From Bactericera cockerelli (Eukaryota > Arthropoda > Insecta > Hemiptera > Triozidae), in assembly GCA_024516035.1 (NCBI GenBank), contig CM044959.1, forward strand, positions 9,553,665-9,617,664: DNA of 64,000 nt, written 5' to 3'. Each line of letters opens with the position of its first letter. Position 1 is the stretch's first letter. Below, piece by piece: positions 1-12,200 of this stretch. The notes beneath the pieces were generated by a model. It was not told where the DNA came from. It did not search any database and was given only the letters and a program-made list of their open reading frames with translations. The position numbers and the translations under genes are program-made.

Positions 1-61
1 TTTCTTTGCTAATGATTTTCGCATTGTTCTGTTTTTCTTGCATGGTGTCTCTTGTGTAGCA

Positions 62-113
62 GAAGACAATGTATTCACTGGTATTCCTCAATATCTCCAG
101 CAAAAACAACAAG
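62..113 (+). CDS. TH (ple): TH N-terminal exon a
   Basis: Encodes [17 protein letters not shown] and ends in phase 1 before GTAGGTG. The acceptor is TGTAG at about 55-59 (or CAG two bases later), so the exact first base is uncertain by up to 3 nt. The IPQYL stretch is part of the arthropod TH N-terminal region; the preceding exon with the start codon is outside the window. Confidence 0.75.
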
Positions 114-3100
114 GTAGGTGTATGTGAATTCATTCTCACACTCTAGATGTAAGATTTGTGTAGAAATACGTCGGGATTGTCTAGGAGTTTGTCTTTTCTA
201 TTTTCCATTATGCCTGATGGTGTTTTGGAAAAGACAAACAAAAACACAATGGCAAATCACTCAAGTTGGATATGTGGATATGATTCTCAGAGATGTTAAT
301 TTATTTCCAAAGAAAAGAATAATGGAAAATATAACAGTTTTTTCACTATCTCTGTGAATGTTAAGTCAACATTTTGCACTCCTATTGTTTGAAATTAGAA
401 ATATAGTAACTTTTGATTCCAATTTGTTTACGAATATCACCATACCATATATGACTTAGTTTATTTATATTTTACTATCTAAAAATATATTTCAATTCCT
501 CTAAACATAAAAATTCACACTCAGATAACAGAACCATTGTGTGGGCATATTTTAATTTTCCATCAACGCAGGCTTCCAATATAGTCAAAATATTTTATTT
601 TCTTCTTTTTTACAAAAGCTATAATTTCCTTTTTGTGTATCAGTTTTTAATTACCTTCATTTCCCTTTTTATTTACTTTCAATTTTTCTTTCGTTTCCCC
701 TCGTTGCACATGTAGAAGAGAAGCCAAGAATACTTGAAGCCAAATCTTCAGAGCCAAGAATCGAACCCATCGCTGAGAAACCCAAAGTTCAACAAGAACA
801 ACAACCAGAACCCGAAACCGTTCAGCTTCAACCTGGTAAGTCAAGGGTTCGAATCCAGCTGAGACAAAAACAAAGGTTTAGATTAGACAATCTTGATAAA
901 TATTCGTACAATAGGTGTTCAATACAACACGACCAACTCGTTTGCAAGACAGCAACTGCTATTTGCAATAGGCTCACATTATTTATTTATGATAGTCATC
1001 ACAGTACATAATTTTTAGCTCCGTGGCTCAGTGGTTATGAGCATTGGTTACTGACCCGGGGGTTGCGGGTTCGAATCCCGGCCGGAGCGGAAAATTCTGA
1101 CCGAAATTTTCCGTTTTATGGATGTAAAGGTAAAGTGCCCTGAAGTATTGCGAAAGTGGTTCCAGGGCACACTTAACTTAATAAATATAAATAGTCACAT
1201 CGTTAGTCAATTTGATGCCGAAATTTAATTCCTCGAGAGTACACTCCTTACTTAAAAATAAACACTAAAAAAGACACAAAAGTGAACGACAAAATCATAC
1301 TACAGCCATAACGTGTAGATTAAGAAGTGTGGAAACCACCCCCCGCCGGCCTACATCTTCGCGTCCTCAGCACTAGACAGCGCTTGTATCGCCGGAGACG
1401 GATCCTCTCCTCGCCCCTCACAACATTTCTTCCCGGTACAAATGTAAACATAAACATAAAAAGTTCAATTTTTTTCAAGATCGAGATAGTTTCGGCATTT
1501 TTGCTGAAATAACAATAAGTAATTGTGATTTGAGCATTTTGAGCTTGGTTTTGTGATGAAAATCTTTTCTAAATTAGTTGTCAGTACCTTTTTAACTGTT
1601 TGATATTATTATGTAACTGTTAAGCTTAATCGCAAAAAGGATACCGAGGAAGAGATTTGCAAAGTGTTACGTGTGGTGCTGTATGGAGCAGAGACGTGGA
1701 CGATGAGAAAGAAGGAGGAAAAATATCTGGAGAGCTGCGAGATGTGGGTGTGGAGAAGACTAGAAGGAATCAAGTGGTCAGATAAAGCCAGAAATGAAGA
1801 AGTATTTAGAAGAGTTGGAGAGAAAAGAGAAATATTGAGAACCATGAAGCTGGCTGGGTCTCATACTGAGGAGAGATTTTCTGCAGAGAATCATCATGGA
1901 AGGAAATCTGGAAGGAAGAAGATCAAGAGGAAGAAGAAGGTTTGGAATGCTGACAAACATGCTGAATGGAAGAACATTTGAACAAATGAAGGAGGATGCC
2001 CAATGCCCATGATCAAGTAAAGTGGAGAACGTCAAGTTGAAACCTATTGATGGCTCGTTGAATACACCGGTTCTCTTAAGACCACCAAAGTTAGGCAACG
2101 TCCAGCGAGATTAGGACTTGGATGCTGGCTCTTCTCGGTGCAACCCAGGTTGGGTGAGGTTAATGTGGGTAACAGGTTTGTTAGTTTCCTGCGAGTGGAG
2201 GGTTGACCCTCTGTCATAACTGACCATAAAGTTGAAATATGACATTAAACTCTAATAAAACACACTAATAATACAAAAGGATTGGTGGGACATGAGTTTT
2301 CTTTCCTTCCAACCTGGGTGTTTTCTGTACTAGAAACCACTGGGTTGGAAGGATCTAACTCTCATCAAAGCTGGCTTTCTTTTTTCAAGTAAAGTGTCAT
2401 GAAAATTAAGTCATGATTTTTGTTCTTTCTAAGTCTGTAGACTTAAGAAGCAAGGGAAAAAATGGAAATATTTAGGGTGAAATTAATAGACATTGATGAC
2501 TTCAGCATTGGTTATCCTATGCTAAGTAATACGCAAATCTAGACTTAGTGTCCAAGAGGTATTACAATTTTTTTAAATATTAACTTTGGCCTTAAGAAAC
2601 AATACATTAAGGATGTTATAAACTTTTTTTCTAAAATATTTTGTTTTGCAAGTTTACATTTTTGTTTCCATAAGTTGTAATAATTTTTCCTGTATTGAGT
2701 GTAAATCCTTAATCTAATTTATTTTATACAAAACAAAAAAAAATTGCATGTGTTCCCTGAACTGTGCTAGAGAATGTATATTGGTATCTAATTTCTTATA
2801 CTTTACTTATTTTATGTTGATCAACAAAATAATGAGAATATAAGTATTTTACATTTGTGTATAAACATGATAATATTAATTATATCTTTTCTATTTGATA
2901 AAGTTTGCAGGAAGGTTTAGACACATTATAGTTAGTATCATTATTAAATTTACTTTGGTTCATATGGGCTGTGTGGGCCCCAGAGCAATAAGAGTGCAAT
3001 TACCTCCACTACAGTACATAATTGTTAGTAGAATAGTAAATAAGTTTCTTTGTGTTATTATATCACTATTTCAGTGGGTAGCATGGAACTAAAGAACTTG

Positions 3101-6100
3101 CACAAGTTATCTTTTAATATACAATAGCTTGATTTGACCATAATTCCACCAATGGTGTCTGCTCACAGTACTCACATCAAAGCATCTATTTATTTTTATC
3201 TCACAAGGTATATGAGTGGACCCCAGGCATTCAATTATAGAGAGAAAAATTATTGTCTCACTGGGTATCGAATGCAGGTCACTGTGTATGCAAGCCTAGT
3301 ATGCTACTCACTCAGCCACGATTACAACTAATTCTTCTCATAGAATAATAGATATCAAGAAGTGCAGTAATCTCTTTAGCAACTTCTTTATAAGTTGGAT
3401 GTTGTCTTGAGACACCCTAATAAAATAATAAATTAATTACTTTAATGAGACACAAAGGAAAACTATTACTTGGTATCGCTCGTAAATCATATTGATAGTA
3501 TTTTGTAATAGGAAGTATTGGGTATATGTATGTACAACATGTTTAAATTGTGCATTTTTTATTGAGGAAAAATGTACGTGTCAATCGGGATTTGAACCCT
3601 ACCGTTTGTTACCATTCAGATAAAATAATTGAGTAGGTAACAGTTACCTACTTACCTGATGCCTATTATTTAATTAGTTACCTATATGTTGTGTGGCTTA
3701 TTTCTCATTGAGGAATATTACACAGAAGTTTTTGAAATTTCCTTTATAAACCATTTATACTTCAGGTTAACAGAGTTTTGAACTTTCTAATTTACCTAAA
3801 TAAGGGAAACGATATTCCCATCTTAAAAAAAAAAAAAAAAAAAAACAGTAATACTGTCGTGATTATAGTGCTCGATTAGGACTATCATGTCCCATTATTC
3901 AAACAATAAGTCCAACGTAATATAAAAATTCTGACATTGTCACATCTGCATCGCCATCTCTGCGATGTGGAGAGCGTCGTCTTAACCACAGAGCCAACGT
4001 ATCATATCTCTGGAGTGAATTAATAACACGTTATGAAGCTATCGAGACAGCCCGCGAGAAATATTCCGTCTGCGGCGATGGTGTCGCGCTATGTGGCGTG
4101 TCCACGAAACTGGGGCTCGTTTCCACACTTATTAATCTACACGCTATGCTACAGCAGAAAAACACCTCCTTACGGAAAAAAAGATCGATATCGATCGAAT
4201 CTTCAGTAGCTCCAATCATTCATACCCACATCATAACAAATCTGTTTATAAACAAACCATCCCACTTCGTCGCGCTACGATAACAAATCTAATATTTACC
4301 GCCAAAGTATTCATTAAAATTAATGCAATGTTCATTGGAGGAAAAAAAAAAACATGAATGAGATCTAACAGGAAAGGTCAATATATCCAACACGAACCTT
4401 GACTATCTCAACATGCACCTCGAAGCTGACTCGAAGTCACTGCCAAGGTCTCTCTCCTCCATAAGATCTTAACTCCGTGGGAGAGCAGATCAACACGAAA
4501 AACATTACTAGGTACCTACATTATCTAGGTATTTTTCCTAGTGCAGACACCACACAGTTTCATTGTTCGAGATGCTGCGTTCAGCCAAAAATACATCAAT
4601 GACGAACAGAAATTCCTGGTTCCTCCTCCAAGGTTAAAAAACAAGCAAAGTGCAAGGAACTCTACACTACAGTTTATTAGAGTAGATTCTAATGACTAAG
4701 ATGGTATGTCTTAGAAAGATAAATATTAAAGCAAACTTGGAATATTATAGAGAATTATGTCAGAAAGCACAGCTAAATATAATTATTATAAAATTTCAAT
4801 ATCAACTTTCTAGAAATTAAAAAGAGTTCATTGAAATCGACAGAGATCGGACTCAAGCCAATCGAATAACTTAATGGTCATAATTTCGAATTCATCAGTG
4901 GTAAACATGGTATTCTGGCCCTACTCTAGCTGGGTGAGGTTGATGGGCATAGCTTTGTACCATTTCTGTCACTAGAGAACCATAAAGCAGATCAAAGTGA
5001 CGTGAAACCGAATCAACAAAGTTCAATACACTCTACGGGGTATTGAACCAAGTTTCATAATTGAGATTTCTGAGAACCTATTCATTCTTAAAATAATACC
5101 AACTCACTCACGATTTATTAAACTTTTAAAATGCAATGAATCATAATTATGTCACATTCTCTTAGAATGGACTTGGTAGATAATGTATAGTAGTAACTAA
5201 ACCCTAGCTAGGTATAAAATGACAGTACAAAATTTTTAGCCGATCTCCGTGGCTCAGTGGTTAAGAGCATTGGTTACTGACCCGGAGGTTGGGGGTTCGA
5301 ATCCCGGCCGGAGAGGAAATTTCTGACCGAAATTTTCCGTTTCCGGAATGGCATGGACGTAAAGCTAAAATGCCCTGAAGTAATGCGAAAGCGGTTCCGG
5401 GGCCTACTTACCTTTAAAAAAAATAATAATAAATACATAAAAGGTATAAAATGATTTTTGTCTCTTGATAAAACAAAATTATTGAACTTTGCTTGTTTCA
5501 AATATTGCACATTGCATAAGCAATTAGTTTTCAGGCGCGCATAAAAACACTTCAAACTCAAAGAGACCACCTACCTTATTATTTATGTACCGCCGCTGTT
5601 CATTTAGAAATTTCTAAATGAAACGCTCCTTTTTACCTTCTATTATTTTTCCTCAAGTCGTAGATCTTTTATCTTTTATTTTTCTCTTTTTTCCTCAAGT
5701 CGTAGACCTTTTATACCTATTATTTTATGCTTTACCTTTATTTTCTCCCAGCATGGTGTGTTCTGATTGGTTTATACCCTTTGTGTGTTTGTTGCCCGTG
5801 TAGAAACAGTTGAGGTACCCGAGCCAGAGCCGGAAGTACTACCACCCAGCGATGGACAAACACCTTCCTCGAGCAACCCCAACGGTAAGTCGTATACAAA
5901 ATATATTGTGTATGTTAATGTATCAGAAATCCGTAAAAAAAAATGTGCCAAAACCAACCAACCTCAACCATGAGGTTAACAATGTCGACCCTGCTCAAGC
6001 GGGATAAGATAGAGTAAAATAAGAAGAATGTATCAGAAATCAATTCAAATTACACAATAATTGTAACTGAGCAAGATTCTATATACTTTTTTTTTAATGT

Positions 6101-6202
6101 GAATTCCTGAATCAACAAGTTTTCTTGTTCAGGAGTTGAATTAACTTTTAGAAAAGTAGATGAATTGAGAAATAACTCGGTATCTGAAGGAAAAGGGGGT
6201 GG

Positions 6203-6234
<32 letters not shown>

Positions 6235-9200
6235 CAGAGAGAAATAGATGAGAAGATAGAATATACTCGTATAATAGATCGTGAGAGAGAGAGATTGATG
6301 TAGAGAAAGGGAGAGAGATTGTGATTGATTAATGAATAATAATTTTCCATAATTTATTTTAATATTTTTACCTAAATTACCCCCTGAACTAATATAATAA
6401 CTTCTGATATGCTTAAAGAGAGAGAAAGGGGGCAGAGAACAAGAGGGAGAGAGAGAAAAAGAGAGGGAGAGAGAGAAAGAGAAAGAGAGAGAGAGAAAAA
6501 AAAAAGAAAGAAAGAGAAAGATAGAGAGAAAGCAAGGGAAAAAGAGGGTGAGAGAGAAAGGAAAAGGGAGAGGGAGAGACGAGAGAAAGAGCAAGAGAGC
6601 ACTATGTTGAAATGATAAAAAAAGTCTTTCCATATTTTAAAAAGAACAAAGACATCATATTTTGAGAGAAGAAGAGAGCATCCATTTCCTTCCCTCAGAG
6701 TTCTGAGTCTTTAGTCTCTGTTTCCTCCTCTGCGATAGAAAGCTCTCTGGAAGGCAATTTCCTTTGCTTTTATCCGCTGTCATAATCACCCAGTCAGAAA
6801 CCTGATGGTGGGGGTTCTCAGAGTGCGTAACGGAATAGTCTCAGAAACACTTGGACCATTCAGGAACTCACTTGGAAAAATAAAAAGCAGAAGGCAAAAA
6901 AAATTCTTGAACAGTGCAAGAATTGCCTTGGAAAAATACTTTAAACGCTTTGAGAAAAAATAATTTAAATTGAAAAAAAAAGGAATTGGTATTCAAGCTC
7001 TCACACATGATACGAAATTGTATTGATAAGAGTAAACTATTTCATGCTTGTAAAAGGTCCAATTTCTATCAAAGGGTATGCAGTATTCAGGTGATGTAAA
7101 TTTAATATTAAAATAACGAAGTTCCAGAAAGCTTTCTCACTCTCATAATCCCCAAATCTCCCTGTCAACTCCACTCTAATTATTGAGTTATTTGAGTACA
7201 CACTCTGATTGGGTTATTTGAACGAAATTTGTTGAAACGGAGATCTGTTGATTTTGAGAGTGAGAGTTCTTCTAAATCACTGAAATGATAAGGCTTCTAT
7301 ATCTCCCATGAACAATCGTTTAGGAAACCCTTGCAACACCCAGTCAAGTGTGATAACAATTCCTGTTGAACTCATAAGTATAAGTAGAGCTTTATTTAGA
7401 CTGTCAACTTAGTAGAAGCAGTATAATGGTGCTTTATTTTGACAGTCAGTATAAGTAGTGCATTTTTCGTCCTGTCAGCTTTGTAAAAAAGAATCCGAGA
7501 AATAGAGACACCTAGTCTGTTGAATTATTTTAACATAAAAATATTCGTCAAATATGTTTTGATAAAAAAATTTAAAAGCATATTCTATAACGCGTTATGT
7601 GTAACAGAAAGAAGGAAGAAAAGAGATGGTACATCAAGTAAACAAAAGAAATCTGTACATTTCAAAGTAAAATTCCATCATGATACAGGTGTGACTCTTT
7701 CATTTGCCCAGATCACACAGATGTATTGAAACCATTGTTTCTCTTCTCTTATGTATTTCACAATAATTTCACGAAAATAAATTTTATACAATAATTATTA
7801 TTGTATAAAATCTTTTTTCGTGATACGATAACCTAGCTTCAATTTATAGATTTTGAGATTTCTTCTCTTTCTTATTGCCAAAAGAATGACTTCGATACTT
7901 TCAACAGCGTGTCATTCTGTTAGAAAGCATTTTTGCACCTCTTGTTATTGAGTTGTGCCTCTCCATAATGGTCCCTTAAGCTTTCAAACCTTTAAAATGA
8001 TGACTCTTCCATGATGCAATTCCATAACCAATTCCCCTCCTCTTTCTTCTTCCAGACCAAGGCTTGACCGAGGAAGAAGTCATTCTAGAGAAAGCCGCCA
8101 GCGAAAGCAAAGACGCAGAGAACGTGATCCAAACCGCCGCTCTTGTTCTGCGCATGCGCGAAGGCATGGGATCTCTCGCGCGCATCCTCAAGACGGTCGA
8201 GGTGTTCAAGGGCACCGTTGTTCACGTGGAGACGCGCGCATCAAAGATGGCGGGCATTCAATTCGACGTCCTTGTCAAGGTCGAGATGACGCGCCGCGAC
8301 CTTCTCAACCTGATCCGATCTCTGCGACAGAGCGCGTCGCTCGGCGGCATCAACTTGCTCACTGAAAACAACGTCAGTGTGAAAGGGCCTTGGTTCCCCA
8401 CCCACGCCAGTGAGCTCGACAACTGCAACCACCTCATGACCAAGTACGAGCCAGACCTCGACATGAACCACCCAGGATTTTCCGACCAGGTCTACAGACA
8501 GCGCAGGAAGGACATCGCGGAGATCGCTTTCTCTTACAAATAGTAAGTCTTACTTGTCATTCAATACTTGTCATTCAAGTAACGCACTTCTCTTAGAAGC
8601 ATCTCAAAGCCTGGGAGAAGTTTGAACCTTTGTATAAAATATTAATCTTAATAATATATAAATGTCAAAGTCACTGACTGACTGACTGATCATCGCTCTA
8701 CAGCCCAATCCGTAAGTCCTAGGAAGCTGAAATTTGGTAGGTAGCTTTGTCTTATAGTCTACAACACCTGCCATTGGCGAAAAAGGATTTTTTGCTTTCA
8801 CGGCCATGCCTCGGCCCGCAAAGCGGGCGACAGCCCGCTAGTACAAAATAAAGAGACACTTCTTGAACTTAAAAAAGAACTTAAATTCCCAGATAAAAAC
8901 CAAGACTTTAGAAGACTTGGTTTTTATATGGAAATTCTTGGTCCTTCCCATCGGCTTCCTAATATCTGTAAAGTAGCATGTTTGTTCAGAAAAAAATTCA
9001 GACAGTTTGTTCGCCTTCAGAAATGGCTTTTTTACTTTCCTTATCCTATAATAAATTTGAAGTAATGTTTCTTCAACGGTTCCGAATGCAGATGTCTTAG
9101 AGGGAGAGGAAGGTTTTAGTGGTTAAGTGTGCACCGTCGCCAGCACAAGTCCCACACTGTTCACTAGGCTGCTGCATGTAGCAGCATAGTGTTCGTCTTT

Positions 9201-12200
9201 TGAAGATTTCCCCTCTTCTTTAAAAAAAAAAATCCTATAATAAGGAAAGTATTTTTATTGTTTGTCTCTTCTTATTTCTTCTGATCACGCTTTTAAAAAA
9301 CATGCTTAGATCTAACCACGCCGTCTGCATTTCGCGTTCCAGCGGGGACCCGATCCCTCACATCGACTACACCGAGACAGAGTACTCCACCTGGGGTGCC
9401 GTCTTCAACACGGTGCTGGACCTGATGCCCAAGCACTTCTGCCAGGAGTACAAGGAGGTGTTCGCCAAGCTGCAAGCCGAGGGCATCTTCACCCCGGACA
9501 GAATCCCTCAGCTGGAGGAGATGTCAAACTTTCTGAAAAGTGAGTGATCGAGACGTCGCGATTCCTGTTAGGCACTTTAACCAATTATTGAATGCTCGTT
9601 TGTGTCGATCCTCAGAAGGTCTACATAAGGTGGCTCAGTAGTCCGTGGCTCAGTGGTTAAGAGCATTGGTTCCTGACCCGGAGGTTGCGGGTTCGAATCC
9701 CAGCCGGAGCAGAAAATTCTGACCGAAATTTTTAGTTTCCGGAATGGCATGGATGTAAAGGTAAAGTGCCCTGAAGTAATATTTTTTTTAGAGAAAAAAA
9801 AAGTAATGTTCGAGTTTTTTTTTTTTTTTTCTTGTTAGGCACTTTAACCAACTATTGAATGGTCGTTTGTGTCGATCCTCACAAGGTCTACATAAGGTGA
9901 AGGAGGTTGATACTTCTTAGAAAAGTCATAAGTGAGTCCACTTCACTGGTAGAGTCCAGTAGAGATGGTTTTGGGTCATATGATTGGCGATGGCGGGTTG
10001 CATTGTAATTGTGACATTATAATATTCGTGTGACCAAATTAATCCGGGTTTCTCTTATACTGAGGTTTGACTGTATTAGAATAGAATATATTATGTTGTT
10101 TGATTGTTTATACTCCGAAAGTAAGACTTAGGAAATAGAAAATGTATTAGAATAGAATTCACCTTCTTTTTACTACTGAAGTAAGACTGAAAAGTCTCTC
10201 TAGGCAGTGTCGATGGCAATTTGTTTTTGAATACACCAGTTCTCATTCAGTAACTGAAGAATGGGTGACCATTCAAATTCAAAAACTTCGTGATGCTGGC
10301 TATTTCCGGCCCCACTGTCTGGGTGAGGTTAATTTGAGTAGCTGGTTTGTGAGTTTCCAGCGAATGGAGGGTAAAACCCCCGTCGTGATATGACCATGGA
10401 GTTGAAAGAGACGTCAGTTGAACCATATCCTTTCCCATGTCTGGTTTCAGAACATACCGGGTTCACCCTAAGACCTGCCGCTGGACTTCTGACGGCCCGC
10501 GACTTCCTCGCTAGTCTCGCGTTCCGAGTCTTCCAGAGCACCCAGTATGTGCGACACACAAAGACGCCTTTCCACACCCCAGAGCCGTAAGTACTTGTCC
10601 AATTTTTTAGAGATTGTACGGGGTTCACTCACAAACGAACACAATAATTCCGATTTCTAATATTAGAAATTCATGGGAATCGGAAGTAAAACGATAAAAT
10701 ATCGTCCATACTCAAAGTGAAACCACTTCTATTGTTTGAACCTATTCAACGAAAAACTTTTAGATAAACCACGTGTGGTGAAAAAGCTTTCAGAATATTA
10801 ATTCACTTCATTATAGGTTTTAAGATTAATATTTTAGATAATTTGTTCTCCTGCCACTATTCAATCAACTGACACAGAAAATCGCGATAAAAATATGTTT
10901 TTATTCGTTCGATAATAATGAAATTACTAACAAATATGTAATAGGTTCACTGAAATAGGAAAATCACGTGAGCCAGTTAATTTCATTCAGTAGGTTATTA
11001 AACGATATGATACCTACTGATATGCACCTTAGCATTTTTGAAAGGGACATTTAAACCACAGAACATAGGACAGGTATAGTCGAATACTGAAGAACTCAAT
11101 GAAAAACTTTTTCCGAATTTTTCGCTCTCGAACTTCCGAACAAAAAGTTGGAAAATCTTTTCGCTCTAAAATGAGACTGAAAATCGTTTCGCTCTAAGAG
11201 GAGACTGAAAATCTTTTCGCTCTAAAATGAGACTGAAAATCTTTTCGCTCTAAAATGAGACTAAAAAAATTTTCGCTCTAAAATGAGACTGAAAAGAGAC
11301 ACCAGCCCGACAGCCGGGGTGTGAACAGCTTTCATTTTTGCCTGCTAACACAATTACCTTCAAAGACAAAATATACAACATCAATTTTCTGACAAAGATG
11401 GGAAATTTGATTAGCTGCATAAATGCATACCTTTCAACGAACCCTGGGTGGTATGGGTGATGCCTTAGTTATGACGAACAAATATCATGTTTAAATTGTT
11501 TGTCTCGGTAGCTCAGTGGTAAAGACGGCACTCTGTGAATCCAGAGGTCTCAGGTTCGAAACTCAGTCAGGAAATGACAAGATATCGTCCCATTTGGGAT
11601 TTTTACCACAAATGCCAAATGCCAAAAAACCATTAAAAAGACAACGAATGCCATAAAACCAATAAGAAGCACACGATCGGCTGAAAGGTATTCCACCCTG
11701 TTTGTGAAGACATTTCATTTAAAATTTCAAAGTTATTAACTTCGAGGCGGATCCGAGGGGTTTTTCAGAAGGTAATCAAATTATTAATTTCCTTTGTGTC
11801 GCTTCCGCACTTCCGACCGTCACACAGAAAGGATCACAGAACTTGAGTAGGATCCCTTTGGTTAAAAACGTATCTTCAAAGTTCTTACACAAAGTTTTTA
11901 AAATGACACCCACCAAAGAAATATTCTTTAAAAGTGATTTAATTTAAACCAACTTTTTTTTCTTTTTTTTTGACATTGGTAGGCAAGGCCATTTTTAGTC
12001 ATAAAATTTCATTTTAATATTTTACATTAAAAAATAATAAAAAATGAATGTAAATAATATAGTTACCTACCAGCCGAGTCAGACAAGTTATCGACCCATT
12101 TGGGATTTTTACCATATAATACGTCTTGGGCTTGCTGCTGGAATAATGGGACTCATTACTCCTAATCAGGCATTATAAATAAGGCGATATTATTATATTA

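Noticed and set aside
6141..6633. Ser/Leu- and Arg/Glu-rich frames
   Set aside because: Products of (GA)n repeats in a TH intron.
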